Source: Neocallimastix lanati (nom. inval.) (lineage: Eukaryota; Neocallimastigomycota; Neocallimastigomycetes; Neocallimastigales; Neocallimastigaceae). Taken from it: 64,000 bases of DNA. The notes beneath the pieces are model-generated. The model ran no database searches, had not been told where the DNA came from, and saw nothing but the letters and a program-made list of their open reading frames with translations. The position numbers and the translations under genes were made by a program. Positions 1 to 21,166 of this stretch are shown one piece after another. The DNA is taken from NCBI GenBank assembly GCA_016946835.1, contig JACVTC010000048.1, positions 190,001 through 254,000 on the forward strand. Reading direction: 5' to 3'. Each line of letters opens with the position of its first letter. Positions within the stretch are counted from its first letter, which is position 1.

Positions 1-686
1 TCATTCTTTATAATTTCTGGAGCTGTAGTACCTGGTGTACCACAATATTCGGTTAAGGTAGTTTCATTTCTCTTACAGAATTCGGCTAATCCAAAGTCAG
101 CAAGAATAGGTTGACCTTCCTTGAAAAGAATATTTTCAGCTTTAATATCACGATGAACAATACCACATTGATGTAAATAATTCACTGCCTTAAATAAAGA
201 ACGCATAATCTTTTTAGCTTCTTCTTCAGGAAAAGTGCCATGATCACAAATAGCATCAAATAAATCATTTTGATCACATAAATCTAAAATCATACAAATA
301 TGAGTTTGTCCATGACTAACAATTCTAAAACAATCCACTAATCTTAAAAGATGATTATCATGAATCTTTGAAAGAGTTTTAGAATAATATTGCATAATTT
401 GGATTTCCTTTTCGATACCCTTTTCATATCCTCTTAATTTATCTGCCGTCATAATCTTAGCGACATACTTTTTTCCAGTTTTAATGTGGACCACTTCAAT
501 AGCAATAGCAAAGGAGCCAGTACCTAAAGAACGTCCAGTTGGAATATATTCAGTAGTTTCAGCTTCTCTTAAGAAAGCAAAATAATTAGTAGAATGACAA
601 TTATTCATTTTGGAAATGAAAATATTTTTTAATAAGACATTAGAATTAACAAATTCTTGATTATATTCTGGCATAGTAAAGTGCAT
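1..686 (-). CDS. Serine/threonine protein kinase, 5' part, cut by the window edge
   Basis: An open frame of 228 codons runs from an ATG at 684-686 off the left edge without a stop. It reads as a protein kinase N-lobe and most of the catalytic loop region. Visible motifs are the Gly-rich loop GTGSFA (residues 55-60), the ATP-binding Lys77 in VAK, a likely alpha-C Glu near 94, the catalytic loop HRDIKAEN (178-185), DFG (197-199) and GTPGTTAPE (216-224). HRD-x-K and the GTPG..APE form point to Ser/Thr specificity, closest in style to CAMK-like kinases; the subfamily cannot be fixed without the C-lobe. About 45 residues precede the kinase fold and show no recognisable domain. A second in-frame ATG lies four codons in (MPEYNQ), so the start could be either. 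No intron is seen in the visible part. The upstream region (687-1100) is extremely AT-rich. Confidence 0.9.
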   Translation of the reverse strand, partial: MHFTMPEYNQEFVNSNVLLKNIFISKMNNCHSTNYFAFLREAETTEYIPTGRSLGTGSFAIAIEVVHIKTGKKYVAKIMTADKLRGYEKGIEKEIQIMQYYSKTLSKIHDNHLLRLVDCFRIVSHGQTHICMILDLCDQNDLFDAICDHGTFPEEEAKKIMRSLFKAVNYLHQCGIVHRDIKAENILFKEGQPILADFGLAEFCKRNETTLTEYCGTPGTTAPEIIKN

Positions 687-2360
687 TTTTCCTCTTTTTT
701 TTTTTATTTTTATTTTTTTTTTAATATAATATATAATATTTAATAAACTTGTATTTAATTAATGCTTTATAAAAAAAAAGGGCCTTTTTTTTTTTTTTAT
801 TGATATATTATTATATTTATGATTATATAGTTTTTTCTTTAGTTAAAAAAAAAAATGAAAATTAAACGAATCGCTCAAAATTATTTTTTTTTTTTTATAT
901 TTCTTTATTCTTATTTATTTTATTTTTATTTGTTTATTTATATAGAATATATATTATTTTTTATTTCAACTATTAATTTTTTCTTTTATTTAGTTAAAAT
1001 TTAAATAATCTATTTTAATTATTATTTAATTTTTATAATTATTATATTTAATTTTTATATAAATATTATTTAATTTTTATATAATCGAAATTGTTTTTTT
1101 AAGTAGTGCAAATTTTTTAAAAAAAAAAAAGGAAAAATTTTCAAATATTTATACTTTTCACTTCAAAAACTAAATTTTTTTTTTCCTTTAAATTAATTAT
1201 TAATTTATTTTAATTTAATATAACTTAAAAAAATTTTTTTTTCTTTTTCTTTTTTCTTTTTTCATTTTCTTTCCTTAACAAAAATAAATTTAAAGTTTTC
1301 AGAATGAACACATTTTCAATTAATTGACTTCCACTTAAACATCTATCATTATATTATATTATATATATATTATTATTACACTCTATAAATGTATTCTACA
1401 TGGCTCTATATAGATATTATATATATAAATCTATTGTAAACAGAAACTAGCAATTAAAAAAAAATAAATAATTTTAAATCATTAATAAAAAATAATAAAA
1501 GGACAGGTTAAGAAAAAAGAAGGAAGGAAGGAAGGAAAGAAAGAATAGAACCATCTTTATTTTATTTTATTTTTATTTTTTATTATTTAATTTCTAATTT
1601 TTATTTTTATTATTTAATTTTTAATAAAAAATTTTTTTTTTGTTTTTTGTTTTTTATTTTTTTTTTATTTTTTATTTAAATTAAAAATTAAATGAAATCA
1701 ATATATTTCTTTATATTGTAATATACAGTAAAATAAAATTAAGGTTTCCTTTGATTTAATTCAATCCATTGAAGGTTTTAATATATTAGAATATAGTGTA
1801 ATATATTGTGGCAAAAGTTGTAAAGTGACAAATTCTAAAAAAATTTTTAAATTTTAAAAAATGAAAATGGAAAAATTAAAAAAAATAAAAAAAAATGAAA
1901 TAAAATTTTGAAAAAAAAAATTATAATAAAAAATAAGAATATGAAATATAATAAAAAAGTCGAAAGTAAATACAGAAATAAAAAATAAAAAGTTCAGTGA
2001 AATGTATAATAATTATACTTATTCTTTATTTACATGTATTATTTGAATAAATATGAATTTAAAAAAAGATATTTAAATCATTGATAATCTATTGATTGTA
2101 GTTAAATAATTTGAAAAATAAAAACAAACAAATTTATTTAATAATTGAATTTCATTGCCAAAAAAAAAAAATTATAAATATAATAAAAAGATCATTTAAA
2201 ATTTAAACAATTAAAAAATTTAAAATAATTTATGATTTAACATGTTTCATCCAATAAAAATCATGGATTTTCTCGTTCTTTTTATTTTATTTTTATTTTT
2301 TTTTTATTTTTTTTTTTTTATTTTTTTTTTATTATTTTCGTGACATTAAAAATTTTAAAT

Positions 2361-2390
<30 letters not shown>
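687..2390. other. Intergenic, very AT-rich, no gene seen
   Basis: Homopolymer A and T runs and AT-rich sequence. A short GGAA/GAAA tract lies near 1518-1545. No reading frame, RNA gene or element could be supported. Confidence 0.6.
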
Positions 2391-2391
<1 letters not shown>

Positions 2392-2394
2392 GAA

Positions 2395-2470
2395 TTAGCT
2401 ATAATATATATTAGCTATAATATTTAATATATATTATAGCTAAACATGAATTAGCTATAATATATATTAA
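2395..2470. repeat. Cluster of direct and inverted TTAGCTATAATATATA repeats
   Basis: The 16-base word starts at 2395, 2411 (partly) and 2451, and its reverse complement is at 2424-2443. The last two copies form a perfect 20-bp inverted repeat (2424-2443 with 2451-2470) around a 7-base loop. Nothing shows whether it acts as RNA or DNA. Confidence 0.75.
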
Positions 2471-2640
2471 ATATATTAATCTAATATAAATATTATATAT
2501 TAACCCATATAAATATTATATTCATCCAAGAAAAAAAATTTTTTTTTTGTATCATTTATAAACATTAAAAATTTCATTCACTGAACAAATTAATAGTTAG
2601 GTTTAGAATTTAATTAATGTTACTTAACATTTATTTACTA

Positions 2641-4065
2641 ATAATTATTATTTATTATTCAATTATTTATTATTCAATTATTTAATATTTAATTATTTAT
2701 TATTTATTATTCAATTATTCAATTATTTATTATTTATTATTTATTATTTATTATTTATTATTTATTATTTATTATTTATTATTTATTATTTATTATTTAT
2801 TATTTATTATTCAATTATTTATTATTTATTATATTATTTATTATTTATTATTTATTATTTATTATTTATTATTCAATTATTTATTATTTATTATTTATTA
2901 TTTATTATTTATTATTTATTATTTATTATTTATTATTTATTATTTATTATTTATTTATTGTTATTTATTATTTATTATTTATTATTTATTATTTATTATT
3001 CAATTATTTATTATTTATTATTTATTATTTATTATTTATTATTTATTATTTATTATTTATTATTTATTATTTATTATTTATTATTTATTATTTATTATTT
3101 ATTATTTATTATTTATTATTTATTATTTATTATTTATTATTCAATTATTTATTATTTATTATATTATTTATTATTTATTATTTATTATTTATTATTTATT
3201 ATTTATTATTCAATTATTTATTATTTATTATTTATTATTTATTATTTATTATTTATTATTTATTATTTATTATTTATTTATTGTTATTTATTATTTATTA
3301 TTTATTATTTATTATTTATTATTCAATTATTTATTATTTATTATTTATTATTTATTATTTATTATTTATTATTTATTATTTATTATTTATTATTTATTAT
3401 TTATTATTTATTATTTATTATTATTATTATTATTATTATTTATTATTCAATTATTTATTATTTATTATATTATTTATTATTTATTATTTATTATTTATTA
3501 TTCAATTATTTATTATTTATTATTTATTATTTATTATTTATTATTTATTATTTATTATTCAATTATTTATTATTTATTATTTATTATTTATTATTTATTA
3601 TTTATTATTTATTATTTATTATTTATTATTTATTATTTATTATTCAATTATTTATTATTTATTATTTATTATTTATTATTTATTATTTATTATTTATTAT
3701 TTATTATTTATTATTTATTTATTGTTATTTATTATTTATTATTTATTATTTATTATTTATTATTTAATTATTTATTATTTATTATTTATTATTTATTATT
3801 TATTATTTATTATTTATTATTTATTATTTATTTATTGTTATTTATTATTTATTATTTATTATTTATTATTTATTATTCAATTATTTATTATTTATTATTT
3901 ATTATTTATTATTTATTATTTATTATTCAATGATTCAATTATTTATTATTCAATTATTAAATTATTTATTATTTATTATTCAATTATTTATTATTTAATT
4001 ATTCAAATATTCAATTATTTATTATTTAATTATTCAAATATTCAATTATTTATTATTTATTGTTA
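2641..4065 (+). repeat. TTTATTA heptamer satellite array with higher-order repeats
   Basis: About 1.4 kb of nearly pure TTTATTA tandem repeats. It is punctuated by variants such as TTCAATTA, TTATATTATT and TTTATTGTTA. These variants recur in the same order about 306-330 bases apart: the TTCAATTA plus ATATTATT block is at about 2811, 3141 and 3447, and the TTGTTA variant at about 2958 and 3281. So the array contains a higher-order repeat of about 45 heptamers. A heptamer without stops is open in every frame, which explains the long Tyr/Leu/Phe/Ile frames here; these are not genes. Confidence 0.95.
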
Positions 4066-5035
4066 GAATTATCTTATTTTTACTAATAATATTTGAATCA
4101 ATATGATTAATAATATTATTATGATTAATAAAAATAGTGATAATTATTTCCATATTTTTCAGTTTTATTTTAGTTAACAGAAATCAATTATTATTTCTTC
4201 ATTTATTTCATATTAAATATTACATATAGTTATTATTCTCTATAATTTATTTATTGATCCGAATCTGCATTAACTATATCAAAAAAAAATTTTTTTTATA
4301 AATATTTTTCTTTTAATGCCTTAACTAATTTTTTCTGATTATGCAACTTTAATAATAAAAAGAAATATTTATTATATAATATTATTACATATTTATATAT
4401 ATATATAAATAATATTTATTTCTGTTAAATAAAAGTATAGATGAATTATTTAACTAAATAAAATAAGGATTTTTTTTTTATTATTATTTCAATTAACATT
4501 TATTAATCTTATTACTAATACATTTTTACATTTTTTTTTTTTAAATACAATATAAAAATTAATTAAACTATTATTATCCTATTTCATCTAAGCAATTTTT
4601 ATTAAATAATGGAAAATTAATTATGACTTATAAAATATATTTAAAATATATATAAAATATATAATATATATCTATAAATTTAAAAAAAAAAAAAAAAAAA
4701 ATTATCAGAATCACAATACATTCTATATTTTAATAATTAATCTCAAATTAGATCGATCTCCATTAATATTGTTAATAATAAAAAGTGGATTTAAAAAAAG
4801 AAAATAATATTTTTTTTTCTATTTTAAATTTTAATAAATTTCATTAATATTAATGTATGTAATGTAATGCACCGTAATGTATTGTATGTAATTTAATTTG
4901 AATAAAAATAATAATTTTTTTTTTATAATTATTTTTTATAATTTTTATATTATCTTTTTTTTTTTTATATTATATTCTTATACATGCATATGAAAATATA
5001 AATGTTTTTCTTTTTTTTCTTTCTTTCTTTCTTTC

Positions 5036-5066
<31 letters not shown>

Positions 5067-5503
5067 AATAAATACAGAAAAATAAAAAAAAAAAAGAATA
5101 AATTAAATTAAAAAAAAAAAATTTTTTTTATTTTGTTATTTAATTTTTTTTAAGTATCATTATAATTTGACATTTCATAATTTAGCCAAAAAAAAAAAAA
5201 AAAAAAAAAATACAGAATTATATCCTAAAATAGAATTTATAGGCTAATTTTTATATGAAAAAAAAAAAAAAAAAATTTTTTTTAAAATAAAAAATAAAAT
5301 AAAATAAAGTTTTAATTATTATTTTTGAATTGTTTTATAATTTTTTTTTTTTTTTTTTTGTTATTAGTTTATATTATTATTATTATTATTAATACAAATA
5401 AGATAATATTTAATTTATTGTATTTATAATTATCATATATAATAAAATAATTCATATATTGAAAATATAATAATATATAAAAAATGATAGAATAAAAACA
5501 TAA

Positions 5504-5537
<34 letters not shown>

Positions 5538-6292
5538 GACTTATAATTTTTTAAAATGATTCATTCTAATTCTAATTTAAATAAAAAAGTTTTCTTTAAT
5601 TTATCAATTAATATTTCTAATTATATTGATATAAAAAAAAATTTATACAGAAAAAATATTAAAAAAAAAATCTTTTTTTTTTTTTTATTTTAAATATTTT
5701 AAATTACAGTTTCAACAAAAATTTATTTATTTATTAAAATTGATATAAAAATAACAAAATAAAAAAAAAAAAAAAATTAAATAGTAATTTCATTGTATTT
5801 TGCTAATTTTTTTTTTTTTTATTTTATTAATATTAATTAAATTATAATTATTTATTTTGTTATTGATAACAAAAAAATAAATTAATAAATTAATGCATTT
5901 ATATAGTTGATAGGTATTATATGTATATAGGTATTATATAATTGATAATAAAAGAAATGAATACATATATTAATAAAATAAATACATACATTTAATAGTG
6001 ATAAAAAATAAAAAAAATAAAAAAAAAATTGAAATTTAAAAAAATTAAATTAATGTTACTAAAGAATAATTTCAATAATAAAATAATAATGAGTCATGTA
6101 TATTGTATAATATTATAAATTTATAAATACGATAAATTTTAAATTTTTATATATAAATTTATATAATATTTAAAAAAAAAACAAAAAAACAAAAAAAATA
6201 TATATATATATATATTATATATTTTCTTTTGCTTTTTTTTTTTTTTTTCTAATTATATTTCTTTTTTCTTTTATTATTTATTTTTTTTCTCT

Positions 6293-6336
<44 letters not shown>

Positions 6337-6355
6337 TTTATTTCCTCCCTTCTTT
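4066..6355. other. Intergenic, homopolymer-rich, no gene seen
   Basis: A/T runs, a CTTT tract near 5020-5035, an AAT microsatellite near 5508-5535 and a T run of roughly 35 at about 6296-6333 just beyond the end of the next gene. No coding signal was seen on either strand. Confidence 0.6.
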
Positions 6356-14040
<7,685 letters not shown>

Positions 14041-16409
14041 ACTATTGATCAGAAATATAATTATTTTAAATATTATATTAAAGAAGAAAGTATATAAATA
14101 TATTATTATCTATTATTATCTATATGTATTTATGAGTCTATAGGTTTATATTTATTTGAATTATTAAGTATTGAATCTATTATAATTTTTTTTCTATATG
14201 TTCTAGAAAAAAAAAAAAAAAAAAAAAGAAATATCGAAAATTATTTTTTTTACAAATAAAAAGGTATTAATAATGATATAAATAAATAAGTTCTATTAAT
14301 AATAATTCTATAATAAATAAATATATAAATATATATGTTTAATTCTTTCTATTTTAATTTTATTAATAATAAATATTGTTATATTGTAATTATTTTGTTA
14401 TTATTGGTATTATTTCTTATACTAAAAACTTTTATGCTTTGTTTTGTTTTATTTTATTATTTGTTTTTTGTTTTTTTGTTTTTTTGTTTTTTGTTTTTTG
14501 TTTTATTAATAATTAATTAATAATTTAATTTATTATTAATAATTTAATTTATTTATTTAGGTGTCTATTTTAATTTTAAATACTATATTTTATTATTTAT
14601 TATTATTTATTATTATTTATTATTATTTATTATTTATTATTGAAAAAAAAATAAAATTTTTTAATATTAATATTATAATTTTTCACACCTTGGAAAAAAT
14701 AAAAAAAAATTTTTTTAAAGTTTAAAAATATAAAAAAAAAAAAAGTTTAAAAAAAAAAAAAATAAAAAAAAAAATAAAAAAAAAATAAAAAAAAATTAAA
14801 AATAAATAATTAAATTAAATTTTATTCAATCATTGAAACCTTTACTTTTTTTATGATAAGCAATAAAAAAATTTTTTATATATGTTTTCTTTTCTTCTTT
14901 TATTATAAGTAATAGATGTTTTTTTTTAAAAAAAAAATAAAATATTTAATATTAAATAACATAAAATACATATTATACATAGGTTAATTATATTGATAAA
15001 AGCAATGTAAAAAAAAAAAATTATAAATATACTAACTTTTTAATATTAATATTATCTTATATATAGTATTTAAAAAAATATATAATAAATTGGTTTAAAA
15101 ATATTAAATAAGCATTTGTAAATTATATTTTAAAAACACATTAATATTCGTATATTTATAGGCATATTTATATAATCTAATATGCAAACAAAATTAATTT
15201 TAAAATGTGGAATATTGTTTTAGATTAATATGAATATATAGAAACGTTAACGAATTAAATATTTATAAACTATATTCAATTTCAATATTATTAAATTTTT
15301 ATTAATAAATATATAAATAAAATAGATTAAATGAATTATAATAATAATTTTTTTTTTCTTTTTTAATTATTAATTTATAAAAATAAACTCAATTTTTAAT
15401 TTAAAAGCTCTAACAATTATTAACAAAAATAATAATAATAGTAATAATAATAATAACAATTATAATAATCTCTATCTCTTTTCATTTAAATCTTTTTTGA
15501 AATATCTTAAATATTTTTCTATTAATTCCTTTTCATAATAATTTTTAATATTTAATTCACTGTTATTATTTTTATTTCTATACAAAATGATTATTATTTT
15601 TATTATAAGTATTAAAAGTAATTGTCCATTCTAACCTAATTAATTTCTCTATAGACAAATCCTAAATCTTGAATAACTAATATCATATGATAATAATTAT
15701 GGTTGCCGTTATTTTTATTATTATTATTATTATATTATTTTACTATTTTATTATTGTATAAATTTCTATTTAATATTAATTTCAACAATAAAAATACTTC
15801 ATTCAGAAAAACATGTAATTAATAAAATTATTATTCTATCATGCAATTATTTAAAAAAAAAAAACTAATATTATTTAAAAAGGTTAAACTAATATAATTG
15901 ACTAGTATTATTTTTTTAAATTATAAATATTAATTATTAATTATGTATTATTTAAATATTATACATTATATAAATAAATGTATCATACATTTCATATATT
16001 GTATACAACATATTGGATAATAAACCAAAAAAAAAAAAAAAATTATTAAGATAGTATTATTATTTAAATAAATAATAAATAAATAAAAAATAATAATAAT
16101 AAAAAGGTAGAGTCCATTAATAATAATTTTTCATTCATAATGAAACATTTTATTTTAATGAATTATATTTATATGATTAATACTTTCACAAAATATGAAA
16201 AAGCATTAAAATATAAGCCAATCTTATAAATTATAATATATATATGAAGAGAACCATAGCATTTTTTTTATTATTTATAAAAGATTAAGCTTTATAGTTT
16301 AAACCTTTATTTATTATCACTATCAAAAGTTTCGCTTATTATTTTGATATTTATATTAAAATTATAATAATATACTAATATTAAATTTATTCTTCATCCA
16401 TATTACTTA

Positions 16410-16449
<40 letters not shown>

Positions 16450-17446
16450 TTAATCATAGATATTAATATATTATTGCTGCTGTTATTTTTTTATTATAAT
16501 AATATTTTTAACATTTATTTTCTTTATTTATACTTCTTATACTACGGTTTATAGTAGTACAAATTATAACTAAATAAAAAAAAATGTTGCATAAAAAAAA
16601 ATAAAATGTATTTAATAAGAATATATGAATATTGATTGAATTAATGATTGGTATGTAATAATTTTCAATTATTAAAACCAAATTTTATAATTATTTTTTT
16701 TTTTAATTATTATTTTTTTTATTCATAATTATTAATTTTTATTATTTATATCAAACAAAATTAAAAAAAAAAAATTTAAAAAAAATAAAAAGTTTAATTT
16801 ATTATTATTAAAGACACATCCACGTGATCAATTCAACTCTTTTTTTTTTTTTTTTTTTTAAACCTATAATTTCGGGATTTAAAAAAAAATTGTTAATTCT
16901 ATTATACTTAATATATATTACAAGATTAATTAATTAATTAATTAATTATTGATTTAGTATAGAGTGTTATTCATAATTATTGATCCATTTTCAATAATAA
17001 ACCATTTAGTATAAGATATATTATTTTACAATTAAATTATTTCTCTTTTTTTGTTTAAAATATATATATATATATATTGATAAATTAAAAAATAATGGTT
17101 AATTAAATAACTTAATAAAAAATATATATATATTTAGTTTTTGTTTATTGTAAAAAAATAAAATAAAAAAAAAATTTCATTCAATAAATTTAATGCATTT
17201 CCAAAACCAAATCCAAAATCAAGATCTTTTCATTCCAATTAAAGAATTAGCAAATAGAAATGAAGCAAATTTAATATTAATAATAAATGAAACTTTTTTA
17301 TTATTATTATTATTATTATTTTTTATAAAATAAAAATAAAAAAAATTAATGAAAAAAGTTGTAATAAATAAATAAAAATTAAATGTTAGCAAATCGTTTT
17401 TCAGCATTCAAATTACATGTAAATCTTTATTTTTATTCTAAGTTAA

Positions 17447-17480
<34 letters not shown>

Positions 17481-17997
17481 TATTATAAAAAAAAAAAAAA
17501 GATTAAAAAAAGCAATAACGAATTATTTTTTTTTATTATTTTTATAATTAAAGTATTTGTGTTATTTCATCCTTTTATAATATGTCATTTATTTATTTTC
17601 TATTTATTTATTTATCAATTTATTTATTTATTTATTATCAATAAAAAAATAGAGTAGAATAGAATAGAATAAAATAAAATATATTAGATAAAAAAAAAAT
17701 GTAATTAATATTGATACATATGATTAATATTTTACCTAAATCATAGAATAAAGATATATACAAAAAAAATTAAAATTATTAAAAAATCTATTAAATTATT
17801 AAATTATTAAATTTTGTTTAGTTTTTAATTATTTTGCTATAGTTTAATTTTTAATCTTAATAAAAATAATAAATTAGATATACTATTTCAATTAAAGAAA
17901 AAAGTATAATTACATAGATATATAAATTGATAGCAAATACAGTTAATATTAATAATAATAATAATAATAATAATAAAAATTATATATTGTTTATCAT
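14041..17997. other. Intergenic, with one weak coding-like patch at 17194-17418
   Basis: AT-rich with short TTA and AAT runs. At 17194 a plus-strand frame begins MHFQNQIQNQDLFIPIKEL, with more Gln and less homopolymer than its surroundings. At 17383-17418 a short frame MLANRFSAFKLH ends at a GTAAAT donor-like site and resembles an organelle presequence. No downstream exons were found for either, so no gene is called. Confidence 0.3.
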
Positions 17998-18316
17998 TTA
18001 TTATTTAATATTCAATTATTTATTATTTAATATTTAATATTTATTATTTAATATTTAATATTTATTATTTATTAATAAATACTCTATTTATTATTTATTA
18101 TTATTATTTATTATTTATTAGTTATTTATTATTTATTATTATTATTTATTATTTATTAGTTATTTATTATTTATTATTATTATTTATTATTTATTAGTTA
18201 TTTATTATTTATTATTATTATTTATTATTTATTATTTATTTATTATTTATTATTATTATTTATTATTTATTAGTTATTTATTATTTATTATTTATTTAAT
18301 TATTATTTATTATTTA
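17998..18316 (+). repeat. TTATTTA array with a 38-bp higher-order unit
   Basis: TTTATTA-type repeats in which the marker TTAGTTATTT recurs with its G at 18121, 18159, 18197 and 18273, i.e. spaced 38, 38 and 76 (twice 38) bases. The 38-base unit is made of heptamers plus a TTA insertion. Confidence 0.85.
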
Positions 18317-18535
18317 TGATACATCAATTAACTGATCCACTTTTTTATTTATTTTATTTTTTATTGTTTTATTTTGTTTTTTTTTTATAATTTTTGCCAT
18401 TAAATAATTTGGATTTAAGTTTAAAAGAAAAATGACTGGACAATTCATTTATTAAAATCAATAAAAAAAATAAAAAAAATAAAAAAACTAAATTAATTAT
18501 AATAAATAAATAAATTTAATAAAAGAAAAATTAAA

Positions 18536-18575
<40 letters not shown>

Positions 18576-19038
18576 AAATTAAATTAAATAAATAATATAA
18601 AAATTAAAAAAAAAAAAAATTCATTAGTTAAACCATTAAAAAAATAATAATAATATTAATAATAATAATTTAAAATATTAATTTTTTATATAAATAAATA
18701 AAAAAAAAAAAAAAAAAAACACGCGAAAAATTAATAATTAAATTAAAAAAAAAAAAAAAAAAAAAACATTAAAAAATTAATATATATAAAAAATTAATAA
18801 TAATAATAAAAAGACCAATTATTATAATAGAAATAAAATAAAATTAAAAAAAAAAAAAAATTAATGATTTAAGTTTATACAAATAGAGAGGTATTTTTCA
18901 AGAGAAAGATGAACAAGAAATACAAATAAAAAAAATCTATAATCTTACTTTCATTTTTAATTTAAAAAAAAAAAAAAAAAATTTAAACCTATAATCTTTC
19001 TTCCATTTTAATTTGAAATTTTTATTTTTTTTTTTTTT

Positions 19039-19076
<38 letters not shown>

Positions 19077-19428
19077 TTCATAGTACGATCCATTTATTCA
19101 TTTCATTAATAGTATAAACCAATACTTTTTTTTTTAATAAAAAAAGCCTTTTAAATTAATAAAAATAGAATTATAAAATTATAAAATTATAATATCATGA
19201 TATTAATATAAATATATTTAAATATAACTCTTTTTTTTTTTTATTTATTTTTAATTTTTATTTTTTTTCCTAAAAATTTCTAAATTTATAATTCATCTCT
19301 CTTAGTTTAATTATATAAATAAATTTTATAAAAAATATTTTATGTAATAAAATATAGAAAAAAAATAATAATAATTTCTGTTGTAATTCATTTTAATATA
19401 TAAAATGAAAATAAAAAGATAATATATA

Positions 19429-19466
<38 letters not shown>

Positions 19467-19543
19467 TTTTTTTTAAAAATAATAATAAAAAAAAAAGTAA
19501 TTACTTTCATATACTCTGTGGTATAATACTAATTTCATTACTC

Positions 19544-19589
<46 letters not shown>

Positions 19590-19965
19590 ATAATAAATAA
19601 ATAATAAATGTATAGTAATAATTATTTTTTAAAAACCTTTTTTCCATTTTTTTTAAAAATTAATATAAAAAAAATTTGCAAAAAAAAAAAAAAAATTCAA
19701 TTATTATTTTATATTTTTTCTTTCTTTTTTTTTCAAAATTGAAAATTTAATTTAATAATATAATTTTTTTTTTTTTAGAAATATATATATTAATAATAAT
19801 GAACATTTGTCGTTCATTTGATATAATTTACTTTAAAAAATATAAAAAAATTTTTTACAACTGTATGAAATATAACAATACTAAAAATAAGATTAAGAAA
19901 TAGAAAAAAAAACTAAATATTTTTTTTTAAAAAAAAAATTCTTTAACAAAATTTTTATTATTTAT
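18317..19965. other. Intergenic, long A and T homopolymers, no gene seen
   Basis: Contains A runs of about 30 near 18540-18571, 19435-19463 and 19554-19585, and a T run of about 30 near 19045-19074. It lies downstream of the NF-YA gene, so some may be its 3' untranslated region. No coding signal was seen. Confidence 0.55.
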
Positions 19966-21166
19966 CTATTGAGTAGTTTGTTGAGTCATAACACTTTGTT
20001 GTTGTAATAGCTGTTGGGAAAGTTGAGAAGCAGTTTGTTGATTTACTTGTTGAACTGCATTAGCCGTATTTAAAAGATTTAAATTTTGAGTTAAATTTTG
20101 AGCGTTAACTTGAGTTACATTTTGTTGTTGATTTTGTATTTGAGATTGATTCTGTGATTGTGATTGTTGATTTTGTTGTTGGGTTTGACCTTGGTTTTGT
20201 TGATTTTGTTGGTTTTGTTGTTCTTGTTGCTGCTGTTGTTGTTGTTGTTTTAACGCCATATCAGCTAATTCCTTTGATGATAAGAAACGACCTCCTGGAC
20301 CACGTGGACGTTTCATAGCATGCTTATGACGAGATTCATGTAAATAACCCTAATAATTCAAATAAAATAAAATATAAATAATAAAATAAAATAAAAATTT
20401 ATTAGTTTAGAAAACTATAGCTGATTTTAAGTAAAATATATATATCTTTATTGTTTTTTTTTTTATATCTCTAATTTAATGACTTACTTTAACCTTTTTT
20501 GGATTCTTATTATAAGCCTCCCATTTAGTTCTAGCTTCTCTTCTTTTTAAAATTCTGTGATATTGTTTAGCATTAACATAAAGTGGTTCTTCACCTGTAT
20601 TTTGAACGACACCTGACGCACCACCAACACTTGCGGCTGCCGCTGCTGCCATTAATGATGGATTATTTGGGAAAGCAACAGCTACTGCAGCTGCGGCAGC
20701 TGCTAAAGCATCTTGAGATTGATTTGGTGAAGTTGCACCTGGTTGTTGATTAGCACCTTGTAATCCAAATGGAGAAACTTGATTTTGTGATGATTGTAAT
20801 AACTAACAATTGTTTTTAAAAAATATAAAAATGTAAATTTATTTATATAAGAAATAATTTAATATTATTTAAGATATTATTTTAAAAATTGAATTCCAAA
20901 TAAGATGAAATCTATTTTTTTTTTTTTTTTTGAACTACTTATGACTAATCTTTATATTTAATAAAAAAAAATTATTCATATATATATAAATATAAAAAAA
21001 ATAATAATAAATTAAAACTTACAACATTATTATATGGATATAATTGTTGTATAACTTGAGCATATTGTGAAAGATCATTATTTGTTGCAGCTGCACTAGT
21101 AGTATTTCCAGCCATTGTTGAAGTTGTGCCTCCAGCACCTTGAACAGAAGCGGATACGGCGTCCAT
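19966..21166 (-). CDS. HAP2: NF-YA / HAP2, CCAAT-binding transcription factor subunit
   Basis: Three exons on the minus strand (21166-21023, 20802-20488, 20349-19966), all in phase 0 with GTAAGT donors and TAG acceptors, encode 279 residues. The NF-YA core spans the exon 2-3 junction: the helix that binds the NF-YB/NF-YC dimer (VNAKQYHRILKRREARTKWE, from about residue 124), a linker NKNPKKVK, then the DNA-contacting YLHESRHKHAMKRPRGPGGR (from about 155). These are near-identical to the family consensus, including the invariant HESRH and RPRGPGGRF. The protein binds CCAAT boxes in the nucleus as a trimer. The N-terminal third is Ala/Ser/Gln-rich and the tail after residue 185 is strongly Gln-rich, as in other NF-YA activation regions. 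The intron splits the two subdomains. Introns are 220 and 138 bases. No neighbouring gene is related. Confidence 0.95.

Noticed and set aside
2958-4066. Long Tyr/Leu/Phe/Ile reading frames over the heptamer arrays (also 22114-22602)
   Set aside because: A stop-free heptamer repeat is open in all frames by construction; no start context, splice sites or non-repeat protein content.
14335-14520. Hydrophobic 61-residue frame
   Set aside because: Composed of T-rich low-complexity codons with no supporting context; expected by chance in such DNA.
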